A stretch of DNA of 64,000 bases from Petrolisthes cinctipes (Eukaryota; Arthropoda; Malacostraca; Decapoda; Porcellanidae): contig JAWQEG010000490.1 in the NCBI GenBank assembly GCA_033782935.1, positions 2,386,001 to 2,450,000 of the forward strand, given 5' to 3'. Positions within the stretch are counted from its first letter, which is position 1. Each line of letters opens with the position of its first letter. The position numbers and the translations under genes were made by a program. Below are positions 39,824 to 52,229 of the stretch, piece after piece. The notes beneath the pieces were generated by a model. That model ran no database searches and was not told where the DNA came from. It saw nothing but the letters and a program-made list of their open reading frames with translations.

Positions 39824-40824
39824 GATTTTTAGCATGTTTTTAGCCTATATTTTGAAAATATTCTAGCACTGTGTAGGCATGTACAGATTGCTTCTGGGAC
39901 CCCAAAATATTGAATTTTCGGGTGTTTTGAGCCTGAATTTGAGATATAAACGGGTACAGAAGATACATGCACATATTGACTTTGGGCATCTAAAATATCG
40001 ATTTTCAGCATGTTTTGGGCCTGTATTTTGAAAATACTCTAACACTGAGTAGGAATGTACAGATTGCTTCTGGGACCCCAAAATATTGAATTTTCGGGTG
40101 TTTTGAGCCTGAATTTGAGATATAAACGGGTACTGAAGATGCATGCACATATCGACTTTTGTGCACCTAAAAGATCGATTTTCAGTATGTTTTGAGCATG
40201 TATTTTGAAAATACTCTAACACGGAGTAGGCATGTACAGATCGCTTCTGGGACCCCTAAATATCGAATTTTCTGGTGTTTTGGGACTGAATTTGAGATAT
40301 CGACTTTTTGGCACCTAAAAGATCGATTTTTAGCATGTTTTTAGCCTATATTTTGAAAATATTCTAGCACTGAGTAGGCATGTACAGATTGCTTCTGGGA
40401 CCCCAAAATATTGAATTTTCGGGTGTTTTGAGCCTGAATTTGAGATATAAACGGGTACAGAAGATACATGCACATATTGACTTTGGGCGCCAAAAATATC
40501 GATTTTCAGCATGTTTTGGGCCTGAATTTTGAAAATACTCTAACACGGAGTAGGCATGTACAGATCGCTTCTGGGACCCCAAAATATCGAATTTTCGGGT
40601 GTTTAGGGCCAGAATTTGAGATATAAACGGGTACAGAAGATGCATGCACATATCGACTTTTGGGCACCTAAAAGATCGATTTTCAGTATATTTTTGGCCT
40701 GTATTTTGAAAATACACTAACACGGAGTACGCATGTACAGATCGCTTCTGGGACCCCTAATATCGAATTTTCGGGTGTTTTGGGACTGAATTTGAGATAT
40801 CGACTTTTTGGCACTTAAAAGATC
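38371..40824 (+). repeat. Right member of the ~7.4-kb-spaced duplication
   Basis: It carries the same private variants as 30966-33429 but has the additional 10-bp deletion at 39363 (cactgtacag), giving a 461-bp unit where the left copy has 471 bp. The next unit, 40825, no longer matches its counterpart at 33430. Similarity stops where the latter reads catctaaaatatc and the former caccaaaaatatc, near 40980. Confidence 0.87.
39363..39823 (+). repeat. 461-bp unit with 29-bp and 10-bp deletions in A
   Basis: It combines the cgggtggtacag junction with the 10-bp loss at cactgtacag and one T fewer in C. Its A monomer is about 137 bp, the shortest A in the window. Private change: gaatttccggg. Confidence 0.88.
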
Positions 40825-41816
40825 GATTTTTAGCATGTTTTTAGCCTATATTTTGAAAATATTCTAGCACTGTACAGATTGCTTCTGGGACCCCAAAATA
40901 TTGAATTTTCGGGTGTTTTGAGCCTGAATTTGAGATATAAACGGGTACAGAAGATACATGCACATATTGACTTTGGGCACCAAAAATATCGATTTTCAGC
41001 ATGTTTTGGGCCTGAATTTTGAAAATACTCTAACACGGAGTAGGCATATACAGATCGCTTCTGGGACCCCAAAATATCGAATTTTCGGGTGTTTAGGGCC
41101 AGAATTTGAGATATAAACGGGTACAGAAGATGTATGCACATATCGACTTTTGGGCACCTAAGAGATTGATTTTCAGTATGTTTTTGGCCTGTATTTTGAA
41201 AATACTCTAACACGGAGTAGGCATGTACAGATACCTTCTGGGACCTCTAAATATCGAATTTTCGGGTGTTTTGGGACTGAATTTGAGATATCGATTTTTT
41301 GGCACCTAAAATGTCGATTTTTAGCATGTTTTTAGCCTATATTTTGAAAATATTCTAGCACTGTGTAGGCATGTACAGATTGCTTCTGGGACCCCAAAAT
41401 ATTGAATTTTCGGGTGTTTTGAGCCTGAATTTGAGATATAAACGGGTACAGAAGATACATGCACATATTGACTTTGGGCATCTAAAATATCGATTTTCAG
41501 CATGTTTTGGGCCTGTATTTTGAAAATACTCTAACACTAAGTAGGCATGTACAAATTGCTTCTGGGACCCCAAAATATTGAATTTTCGGGTGTTTTGAGC
41601 CTGAATTTGAGATATAAACGGGTACTGAAGATGCATGCACATATCGACTTTTGTGCACCTAAAAGATCGATTTTCAGTATGTTTTGAGCATGTATTTTGA
41701 AAATACCCTAACACGGAGTAGGCATGTACAGATCGCTTCTGGGACCCCTAAATATCGAATTTTCGGGGGTTTTGGGACTGAATTTGAGATATCGACTTTT
41801 TGGCACCTAAAAGATC

Positions 41817-42247
41817 GATTTTCAGCATGTTTTTAGCCTATCTTTTGAAAATATTCTAGCACTGTACAGATTGCTTCTGGGACCCCAAAATATTGAATTT
41901 TCGGGTGTTTTGAGCCTGAATTTGAGATATAAACGGGTACAGAAGATACTTTGAAAATACTCTAACACGGAGTAGGCATGTACAGATCGCTTCTGGGACC
42001 CCAAATTATCGAATTTTCGGGTGTTTTGAGCCTGAATTTGAGATACAAACGGGTACTGAAGATGCATGCACATATCGACTTTTGTGCACCTAAAAGATCG
42101 ATTTTCAGTATGTTTTGAGCATGTATTTTGAAAATACTCTAACACGGAGTAGGCATGTACAGATCGCATCTAGGACCCCTAAATATCGAATTTTCGGGTG
42201 TTTTGGGACTAAATTTGAGATATCGACTTTTTGGCACCTAAAAGATC
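41817..42247 (+). repeat. 431-bp trimer remnant with a 60-bp A/B deletion
   Basis: The A monomer runs normally to acagaagatac and then jumps to tttgaaaatac of the next B monomer near 41950, losing the A 3' end and B 5' end, about 60 bp. It also carries the 10-bp deletion in A. The unit starts gattttcagcatgtttttag, a B-like base in an A start. Confidence 0.88.
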
Positions 42248-44729
42248 GATTTTTAGCATGTTTTTAGCCTATATTTTGAAAATATTCTAGCACTGTACAG
42301 ATTGCTTCTGGGACCCCAAAATATTGAATTTTCGGGTGTTTTGAGCCTGAATTTGAGATATAAACGGGTACAGAAGATACATGCACATATTGACTTTGGG
42401 CACCAAAAATATCGATTTTCAGCATGTTTTGGGCCTGAATTTTGAAAATACTCTAACACGGAGTAGGCATGTACAGATCGCTTCTGGGACCCCAAAATAT
42501 CGAATTTTCGGGTGTTTAGGGCCAGAATTTGAGATATAAACGGGTACAGAAGATGCATGCACATATCGACTTTTGTGCACCTAAAAGATCGATTTTCAGT
42601 ATGTTTTTGGCCTGTATTTTGAAAATACTCTAACACGGAGTAGGCATGTACAGATACCTTCTGGGACCTCTAAATATCGAATTTTCGGGTGTTTTGGGAC
42701 TGAATTTGAGATATCGATTTTTTGGCACCTAAAATGTCGATTTTTAGCATGTTTTTCGCCTATATTTTGAAAATATTCTAGCACTGTGTAGGCATGTACA
42801 GATTGCTTCTGGGACCCCAAAATATTGAATTTTCGGGTGTTTTGAGCCTGAATTTGAGATATAAACGGGTACAGAAGATACATGCACATATTGACTTTGG
42901 GCATCTAAAATATCGATTTTCAGCATGTTTTGGGCCTGTATTTTGAAAATACTCTAACACTGAGTAGGCATGTACAGATTGCTTCTGGGACCCCAAAATA
43001 TTGAATTTTCGGTGTTTTGAGCCTGAATTTGAGATATAAACGGGTACTGAAGATGCATGCACATATCGACTTTTGTGCACCTAAAAGATCGATTTTCAGT
43101 ATGTTTTGAGCATGTATTTTGAAAATTCTCTAACACGGAGTAGGCATGTACAGATCGCTTCTGGGACCCCTAAATATCGAATTTTCGGGTGTTTGGGACT
43201 GAATTTGAGATATCGACTTTTTGGCACCTAAAAGATCGATTTTTAGCATGTTTTTAGCCTATATTTTGAAAATATTCTAGCACTGTACAGATTGCTTCTG
43301 GGACCCCAAAATATTGAATTTTCGGGTGTTTTGAGCCTGAATTTGAGATATAAACGGGTACAGAAGATACATGCACATATTGACTTTGGGCACCAAAAAT
43401 ATCGATTTTCAGCATGTTTTGGGCCTGAATTTTGAAAATACTCAAACACGGAGTAGGCATGTACAGATCGCTTCTGGGACCCCAAAATATCGAATTTTCG
43501 GGTGTTTAGGGCCAAAATTTGAGATATAAACGGGTACAGAAGATGCATGCACATATCGACTTTTGGGCACCTAAAAGATCGATTTTCAGTATGTTTTTGG
43601 CCTGTATTTTGAAAATACTCTAACACGGAGTAGGCATGTACAGATACCTTCTGGGACCTCTAAATATCGAATTTTCGGGTGTTTTGGGACTGAATTTGAG
43701 ATATCGATTTTTTGGCACCTAAAATGTCGATTTTTAGCATGTTTTTCGCCTATATTTTGAAAATATTCTAGCACTGTGTAGGCATGTACAGATTGCTTCT
43801 GGGACCCCAAAATATTGAATTTTCGGGTGTTTTGAGCCTGAATTTGAGATATAAACGGGTACAGAAGATACATGCACATATTGACTTTGGGCATCTAAAA
43901 TATCGATTTTCAGCATGTTTTGGGCCTGTATTTTGAAAATACTCTAACACTGAGTAGGCATGTACATATTGCTTCTAGGACCCCAAAATATTGAATTTTC
44001 GGGTGTTTTGAGCCTGAATTTGAGATATAAACGGGTACTGAAGATGCATGCACATATCGACTTTTGTGCACCTAAAAGATCGATTTTCAGTATGTTTTGA
44101 GCATGTATTTTGAAAATTCTCTAACACGGAGTAGGCATGTACAGATCGCCTCTGGGACCCCTAAATATCGAAGTTTCGGGTGTTTGGGACTGAATTTGAG
44201 ATATCGACTTTTTGGCACCTAAAAGATCGATTTTTAGCATGTTTTTAGCCTATATTTTGAAAATATTCTAGCACTGAGTAGGCATGTACAGATTGCTTCT
44301 GGGACCCCAAAATATTGAATTTTCGGGTGTTTTGAGCCTGAATTTGAGATATAAACGGGTACAGAAGATACATGCATATATTGACTTTGGGCACCAAAAA
44401 TATCGATTTTCAGCATGTTTTGGGCCTGAATTTTGAAAATACTCTAACACGGAGTAGGCATGTACAGATCGCTTCTGGGACCCCAAAATATCGAATTTTC
44501 GGGTGTTTAGGGCCAGAATTTGAGATATAAACGGGTACAGAAGATGCATGCACATATCGACTTTTGGGCACCTAAAAGATCGATTTTCAGTATGTTTTTG
44601 GCCTGTATTTTAAAAATACTCTAACACGGAGTAGGCATGTACAGATACCTTCTGGGACCTCTAAATATCGAATTTTTGGGTGTTTTGGGACTGAATTTGA
44701 GATATCGATTTTTTGGCACCTAAAATGTC

Positions 44730-46407
44730 GATTTTTAGCATGTTTTTCGCCTGTATTTTGAAAATATTCTAGCACTGTGTAGGCATGTACAGATTGCTTC
44801 TGGGACCCCAAAATATTGAATTTTCGGGTGTTTTGAGCCTGAATTTGAGATATAAACGGGTACAGAAGATACATGCACATATTGACTTTGGGCATCTAAA
44901 ATATCGATTTTCAGCATGTTTTGGGCCTGTATTTTGAAAATACTCTAACACTGAGTAGGCATGTACAGATTGCTTCTGGGACCCCAAAATATTGAATTTT
45001 CGGGTGTTTTGAGCCTGAATTTGAGATATAAACGGGAACTGAAGATGCATGCACATATCGACTTTTGTGCACCTAAAAGATCGATTTTCAGTATGTTTTG
45101 AGCATGTATTTTGAAAATTCTCTAACACGGAGTAGGCATGTACAGATCGCTTCTGGGACCCCTAAATATCTAATTTTCGGGTGTTTGGGACTGAATTTGA
45201 GATATCGACTTTTTGGCACCTAAAAGATCGATTTTTAGCATGTTTTTAGCCTATATTTTGAAAATATTCTAGCACTGAGTAGGCATGTACAGATTGCTTC
45301 TGGGACCCCAAAATATTGAATTTTCGGGTGTTTTGAGCCTGAATTTGAGATATAAACGGGTACAGAAGATACATGCACATATTGACTTTGGGCACCAAAA
45401 ATATCGATTTTAAGCATGTTTTGTGCCTGAATTTTGAAAATACTCTAACACGGAGTAGGCATGTACAGATCGCTTCTGGGACCCCAAAATATCGAATTTT
45501 CGGGTGTTTAGGGCCAGAATTTGAAATATAAACGGGTACAGAAGATGCATGCACATATCGACTTTTGGGCACCTAAAAGATCGATTTTCAGTATGTTTTT
45601 GGCCTGTATTTTGAAAATACTCTAACACGGAGTAGGCATGTACAGATACCTTCTGGGACCTCTAAATATCGAATTTTCGGGTGTTTTGGGACTGAATTTG
45701 AGATATCGATTTTTTGGCACCTAAAATGTCGATTTTTAGCATGTTTTTAGCCTATATTTTGAAAATATTCTAGCACTGTGTAGGCATGTACAGATTGCTT
45801 CTGGGACCCCAAAATATTGAATTTTCGGGTGTTTTGAGCCTGAATTTGAGATATAAACGGGTGGAGAGGATACATGCACATATTGACTTTGGGCATCTAA
45901 AATATCGATTTTCAGCTTGTTTTGGGCCTGTATTTTGAAAATACTCTAACACTGAGTAGGCATGTACAGATTGCTTCTGGGACCCCAAAATATTGAATTT
46001 TCGGGTGTTTTGAGCCTGAATTTGAGATATAAACGGGTACAGAAGATACATGCACATATTGACTTTGGGCACCAAAAATATCGATTTTCAGCATGTTTTG
46101 GGCCTGAATTTTGAAAATACTCTAACACGGAGTAGGCATGTACAGATCGATTCTGAGAAACCAAAATATCGAATTTTCGGGTGTTAAGGGCCAGAATTTG
46201 AAATATAAACGGGTACAGAAGATGCATGCACATATCGACTTTTGGGCACCTAAAAGATCGATTTTCAGTATGTTTTTGGCTTGTATTTTGAAAATACTCT
46301 AACACGGAGTAGGCATGTACAGATACCTTCTGGGACCTCTAAATATCGAATTTTCGGGTGTTTTGGGACTGAATTTGAGATATCGAATATTTGGCACCTA
46401 AAATGTC
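44730..46407 (+). repeat. 1678-bp ten-monomer super-repeat, copy 1
   Basis: Order: HOR-II (44730, 500 bp), HOR-I (45230, 501 bp), tetramer (45731, 677 bp). The tetramer contains a distinctive second monomer starting gattttcagcttg and a B monomer with cgattctgagaaac. Copies 2 and 3 start 5331 and 11821 bp downstream. Confidence 0.88.
45731..46407 (+). repeat. 677-bp tetramer unit (A-A'-B-C), copy 1
   Basis: Monomer lengths 176, 176, 177 and 148. The extra monomer starts gattttcagcttg and is A-like throughout. The A monomer has a private gggtggagagg. B contains cgattctgagaaac in place of cgcttctgggaccc, and gaaatataaac. Confidence 0.88.
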
Positions 46408-46583
46408 GATTTTTAGCATGTTTTTAGCCTATATTTTGAAAATATTCTAGCACTGTGTAGGTATGTACAGATTGCTTCTGGGACCCCAAAATATTGAATT
46501 ATCGGGTGTTTTGAGCCTGAATTTGAGATATAAACGGGTACAGAAGATACATGCACATATTGACTTTGGGCATCTAAAATATC
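46408..46583 (+). repeat. Type A2 monomer, first member of HOR-II (176 bp)
   Basis: A2 is an A monomer whose 3' end reads gggcatctaaaatatc instead of gggcaccaaaaatatc, and it commonly has cactgtgtagg instead of cactgagtagg. It is followed by B2 rather than B1. This copy has private changes, gtatgtac and ttatcggg. Confidence 0.88.
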
Positions 46584-46760
46584 GATTTTCAGCATGTTTT
46601 TGGCCTGTATTTTGAAAATACTCTAACACTGAGTAGGCATGTACAGATTGCTTCTGGGACCCCAAAATATTGAATTTTCGGGTGTTTTGAGCCTGAATTT
46701 GAGATATAAACGGGTACTGAAGATGCATGCACATATCGACTTTTGTGCACCTAAAAGATC
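46584..46760 (+). repeat. Type B2 monomer, second member of HOR-II (177 bp)
   Basis: B2 starts like B (gattttcagcatg) but is A-like through its middle: cactgag, agattgc, aatattgaa and ttttgagcctg. It then carries gggtactgaag and cttttgtgcacc, both diagnostic of HOR-II. It therefore looks like an old B/A/B mosaic. Its dyad is perfect (gtattttgaaaatac). Confidence 0.88.
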
Positions 46761-46908
46761 GATTTTCAGTATGTTTTGAGCATGTATTTTGAAAATACTC
46801 TAACACGGAGTAGGCATGTACAGATCGCTTCTGGGACCCCTAAATATCGAATTTTCGGGTGTTTTGGGACTGAATTTGAGATATCGACTTTTTGGCACCT
46901 AAAAGATC
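46761..46908 (+). repeat. Type C2 monomer, third member of HOR-II (148 bp)
   Basis: C2 starts gattttcagtatgttttgag followed by catgtattttg. It has agatcgcttctgggacccct and ends gactttttggcacctaaaagatc, so its 3' end resembles B rather than C1. It shares the same 29-bp deletion as C1, so the deletion predates the split of HOR-I and HOR-II. Confidence 0.88.
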
Positions 46909-48381
46909 GATTTTTAGCATGTTTTTAGCATATATTTTGAAAATATTCTAGCACTGTACAGATTGCTTCTGGGACCCCAAAATATTGAATTTTCGGGTGT
47001 TTTGAGCCTGAATTTGAGATATAAACGGGTACAGAAGATACATGCACATATTGACTTTGGGCATCTAAAATATCGATTTTCAGCATGTTTTGGGCCTGTT
47101 TTTTGAAAATACTCTAACACTGAGTAGGCATGTACAGATTGCTTCTGGGACCCCAAAATATTGAATTTTCGGGTGTTTTGAGCCTGAATTTGAGATATAA
47201 ACGGGTACTGAAGATGCATGCACATATCGACTTTTGTGCACCTAAAAGATCGATTTTCAGTATGTTTTGAGCATGTATTTTGAAAATACTCTAACACGGA
47301 GTAGGCATGTACAGATCGCTTCTGGGACCCCTAAATATCGAATTTTCGGGTGTTTTGGGACTGAATTTGAGATATCGACTTTTTGGCACCTAAAAGATCG
47401 AATTTTAGCATGTTTTTAGAATATATTTTGAAAATATTCTAGCACTGTACAGATTGCTTCTGGGACCCCAAAATATTGAATTTTCGGGTGTTTTGAGCCT
47501 GAATTTGAGATATAAACGGGTACAGAAGATACATGCACATATTGACTTTGGGCACCAAAAATATCGATTTTCAGCATGTTTTGGGCCTGAATTTTGAAAA
47601 TACTCTAACACGGAGTAGGCATGTACAGATCGCTTCTGGGACCCAAAAATATCGAATTTTCGGGTGTTTTGAGCCTGAATTTGAGATATAAACGGGTACT
47701 GAAGATGCATGCACATATCGACTTTTGTGCACCTAAAAGATCGATTTTCAGTATGTTTTGAGCATGTATTTTGAAAATACTCTAACACGGAGTAGGCATG
47801 TACAGATCGCTTCTGGGACCCCTAAATATCGAATTTTCGGGTGTTTTGGGACTGAATTTGAGATATCGACTTTTTGGCACCTAAAAGATCGATTTTTAGC
47901 ATGTTTTTAGCCTATATTTTGAAAATATTCTAGCACTGTTCAGATTGCTTCTGGGACCCCAAAATATTGAATTTTCGGGTGTTTTGAGCCTAAATTTGAG
48001 ATATAAACGGGTACAGAAGATACATGCACATATTGACTTTGGGCACCAAAAATATCTATTTTCAGCATGTTTTGGGCCTGAATTTTGAAAATACTCTAAC
48101 ACGGAGTAGGCATGTACAGATCGCTTCTGGGACCCCAAAATATCGAATTTTCGGGTGTTTAGGGCCAGAATTTGAGATATAAACGGGTACAGAAGATGCA
48201 TGCACATATCGACTTTTGGGCACCTAAAAGATCGATTTTCAGTATGTTTTTGGCCTGTATTTTGAAAATACTCTAACACGGAGTAGGCATGTACAGATAC
48301 CTTCTGGGACCTCTAAATATCGAATTTTCGGGTGTTTTGGGACTGAATTTGAGATATCGATTTTTTGGCACCTAAAATATC

Positions 48382-49234
48382 GATTTTCAGCATGTTTTTA
48401 GCCTATATTTTGAAAATATTCTAGCACTGTGTAGGCATGTACAGATTGCTTCTGGGACCACAAAATATTGAATTTTCGGGTGTTTTGAGCCTGAATTTGA
48501 GATATAAACGGGTACAGAAGATACATGCACATATTGACTTTGGGCATCTAAAATATCGATTTTCAGCATGTTTTGGGCCTGTATTTTGAAAATACTCTAA
48601 CACTGTGTAGGCATGTACAGATTGCTTCTGGGACCCCAAAATATTGAATTTTCGGGTGTTTTGAGCCTGAATTTGAGATATAAACGGGTACAGAAGATAC
48701 ATGCACATATTGACTTTGGGCATCTAAAATATCGATTTTCAGCTTGTTTTGGGCCTGTATTTTGAAAATACTCTAACACTGAGTAGGCATGTACAGATTG
48801 CTTCTGGGACCCCAAAATATTGAATTTTCGGGTGTTTTGAGCCTGAATTTGAGATATAAACGGGTACAGAAGATACATGCACATATTGACTTTGGGCACC
48901 AAAAATATCGATTTTCAGCATGTTTTGGGCCTGAATTTTGAAAATACTCTAACACGGAGTAGGCATGTACAGATCGATTCTGAGAAACTAAAATATCGAA
49001 TTTTCGGGTGTCTAGGGCCAGAATTTGAAATATAAACGGGTAATGAAGATGCATGCACATATCGACTTTTGGGCACCTAAAAGATCGATTTTCAGTATGT
49101 TTTTGGCTTGTATTTTGAAAATACTCTAACACGGAGTAGGCATGTACAGATACCTTCTGGGACCTCTAAATATCGAATTTTCGGGTGTTTTGGGACTGAA
49201 TTTGAGATATCGATTTTTTGGCACCTAAAATTTC
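48382..49234 (+). repeat. 853-bp pentamer unit (A-A'-A'-B-C)
   Basis: Monomers start at 48382, 48558, 48734, 48910 and 49087. It resembles the 677-bp tetramer with one more A-type monomer: 48558 is followed by the diagnostic cagcttg monomer at 48734. B has cgattctgagaaacta. It is the longest unit in the window. Confidence 0.87.
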
Positions 49235-49736
49235 GATTTTTAGCATGTTTTTAGCCTATATTTTGAAAATATTCTAGCACTGTGTAGGCATGTACAGATT
49301 GCTTCTGGGACCCCAAAATATTGAATTTTTTGGGTGTTTTGAGCCTGAATTTGAGATATAAACGGGTACAGAAGATACATGCACATATTGACTTTGGGCA
49401 TCTAAAATATCGATTTTCAGCATGTTTTTGGCCTGTATTTTGAAAATACTCTAACACTGAGTAGGCATGTACAGATTGCTTCTGGGACCCCAAAATATTG
49501 AATTTTCGGGTGTTTTGAGCCTGAATTTGAGATATAAACGGGTACTGAAGATGCATGCACATATCGACTTTTGTGCACCTAAAAGATCGATTTTCAGTAT
49601 GTTTTGAGCATGTATTTTGAAAATACTCTAACACGGAGTAGGCATGTACAGATCGCTTCTGGGACCCCTAAATATCGAATTTTCGGGTGTTTTGGGACTG
49701 AATTTGAGATATCGACTTTTTGGCACCTAAAAGATC

Positions 49737-50060
49737 GATTTTTAGCATGTTTTTAGCCTATATTTTGAAAATATTCTAGCACTGAGTAGGCATGTACAGA
49801 TTGCTTCTGGGACCCCAAAATATTGAATTTTCGGGTGTTTTGAGCCTGAATTTGAGATATAAACGGGTACAGAAGATACATGCACATATTGACTTTGGGC
49901 ACCAAAAATATCGATTTTCAGCATGTTTTGGGCCTGAATTTTGAAAATACTCTAACACGGAGTAGGCATGTACAGATACCTTCTGGGACCTCTAAATATC
50001 GAATTTTCGGGTGTTTTGGGACTGAATTTGAGATATCGAATTTTTGGCACCTAAAATGTC
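49737..50060 (+). repeat. 324-bp dimer: A1 plus a B/C chimera
   Basis: A full A1 (176 bp) is followed by a 148-bp monomer starting as B1 (cagcatgttttgggcctgaa) and continuing as C1 (agataccttctgggacctct). The crossover lies in the shared stretch between the dyad and agat. The same class of dimer occurs at 3630, 14148 and 58229. Confidence 0.85.
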
Positions 50061-51738
50061 GATTTTTAGCATGTTTTTCGCCTATATTTTGAAAATATTC
50101 TAGCACTGTGTAGGCATGTACATATTGCTTCTGGGACCCCAAAATATTGAATTTTCGGGTGTTTTGAGCCTGAATTTGAGATAAAAACGGGTACAGATGA
50201 TACATGCACATATTGACTTTGGGCATCTAAAATATCGATTTTCAGCATGTTTTGGGCCTGTATTTTGAAAATACTCTAACACTGAGTAGGCATGTACAGA
50301 TTGCTTCTGGGACCCCAAAATATTGAATTCTCGGGTGTTTTGAGCCTGAATTTGAGATATAAACGGGTACTGAAGATGCATGCACATATCGACTTTTGTG
50401 CACCTAAAAGATCGATTTTCAGTATGTTTTGAGCATGTATTTTTAAAATTCTCTAACACGGAGTAGGCATGTACAGATCGCTTCTGGGACCCCTAAATAT
50501 CGAATTTTCGGGTGTTTGGGACTGAATTTGAGATATCGACTTTTTGGCACCTAAAAGATCGATTTTTAGCATGTTTTTAGCCTATATTTTGAAAATATTC
50601 TAGCACTGAGTAGGCATGTACAGATTGCTTCTGGGACCCCAAAATATTGAATTTTCGGGTGTTTTGAGCCTGAATTTGAGATATAAACGGGTACAGAAGA
50701 TACATGCACATATTGACTTTGGGCGCCAAAAATATCGATTTTCAGCATGTTTTGGGCCTGAATTTTGAAAATACTCTAACACGGAGTAGGCATGTACAGA
50801 TCGCTTCTGGGACCCCAAAATATCGAATTTTCGGGTGTTTAGGGCCAGAATTTGAGATATAAACGGGTACAGAAGATGAATGCACATATCGACTTTTGGG
50901 CACCTAAAAGATCGATTTTCAGTATGTTTTTGGCCTGTATTTTGAAAATACTCTAACACGGAGTAGGCATGTACAGATACCTTCTGGGACCTCTAAATAT
51001 CGAATTTTCGGGTGTTTTGGGACAGAATTTGAGATATCGAATTTTTGGCACCTAAAATGTCGATTTTTAGCATGTTTTTAGCCTATATTTTGAAAATATT
51101 CTAGCACTGTGTAGGCATGTACAGATTGCTTCTGGGACCCCAAAATATTGAATTTTCGGGTGTTTTGAGCCTGAATTTGAGATATAAACGGGTACAGAAG
51201 ATACATGCACATATTGACTTTGGGCATCTAAAATATCGATTTTCAGCTTGTTTTGGGCCTGTATTTTGAAAATACTCTAACACTGAGTAGGCATGTACAG
51301 ATTGCTTCTGGGACCCCAAAATATTGAATTTTCGGGTGTTTTGAGCCTGAATTTGAGATATAAACGGGTACAGAAGATACATGCACATATTGACTTTGGG
51401 CACCAAAAATATCGATTTTCAGCATGTTTTGGGCCTGAAATTTGAAAATACTCTAACACGGAGTAGGCATGTACAGATCGATTCTGAGAAACCAAAATAT
51501 CGAATTTTCGGGTGTTTAGGGCCAGAATTTGAAATATAAACGGGTACAGAAGATGCATGCACATATCGACTTTTGGGCACCTAAAAGATCGATTTTCAGT
51601 ATGTTTTTGGCTTGTATTTTGAAAATACTCTAACACGGAGTAGGCATGTACAGATACCTTCTGGGACCTCTAAATATCGAATTTTCGGGTGTTTTGGGAC
51701 TGAATTTGAGATATCGATTTTTTGGCACCTAAAATGTC
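50061..51738 (+). repeat. 1678-bp super-repeat, copy 2
   Basis: Units 50061 (500), 50561 (501), 51062 (677), with cagcttg near 51245 and cgattctgagaaac near 51479. Private changes include ataaaaacggg, tacagatgat and gaattctcggg in the HOR-II part. Confidence 0.88.
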
Positions 51739-52229
51739 GATTTTTAGCATGTTTTTAGCCTATATTTTGAAAATATTCTAGCACTGTACAGATTGCTTCT
51801 GGGACCCAAAAATATTGAATTTTCGGGTGTTTTGAGCCTGAATTTGAGATATAAACGGGTACAGAAGATACATGCACATATTGACTTTGGGCACCAAAAA
51901 TATCGATTTTCAGCATGTTTTGGGCCTGAATTTTGAAAATACACTAACACGGAGTAGGCATCTACAGATCGCTTCTGGGACCCCAAAATATCGAATTTTC
52001 GGGTGTTTAGGGCCAGAATTTGAGATATAAACGGGTACAGAAGATGCATGCACATATCGACTTTTGGGCACCTAAAAGATCGATTTTCAGTATGTTTTTG
52101 GCCTGTATTTTGAAAATACTCTAACACGGAGTAGGCATGTACAGATACCTTCTGGGACCTCTAAATATCGAATTTTCGGGTGTTTTGGGACTGAATTTGA
52201 GATATCGATTTTTTGGCACCTAAAATGTC

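Larger units (their letters stand above)
23175..41315 (+). repeat. Region 4: arrays of the 1493-bp super-repeat
   Basis: Unit starts: 23175, 23676, 24167, 24668, 25169, 25661, 25986, 26487, 26988, 27479, 27980, 28481, 28972, 29473, 29974, 30465, 30966, 31467, 31958, 32429, 32930, 33430, 33921, 34422, 34913, 35414, 35915, 36406, 36878, 37379, 37870, 38371, 38872, 39363, 39824, 40325, 40825. Only one dimer (25661) occurs, in contrast to the 27 dimers before it. The rhythm is broken mainly by the duplications described separately and by three A monomers with a 29-bp deletion. Confidence 0.9.

Noticed and set aside
41942..41955. Transposon or integration junction at the 431-bp unit
   Set aside because: Both sides are ordinary A and B monomer sequence with no inserted bases or target-site duplication, so a simple deletion explains it.
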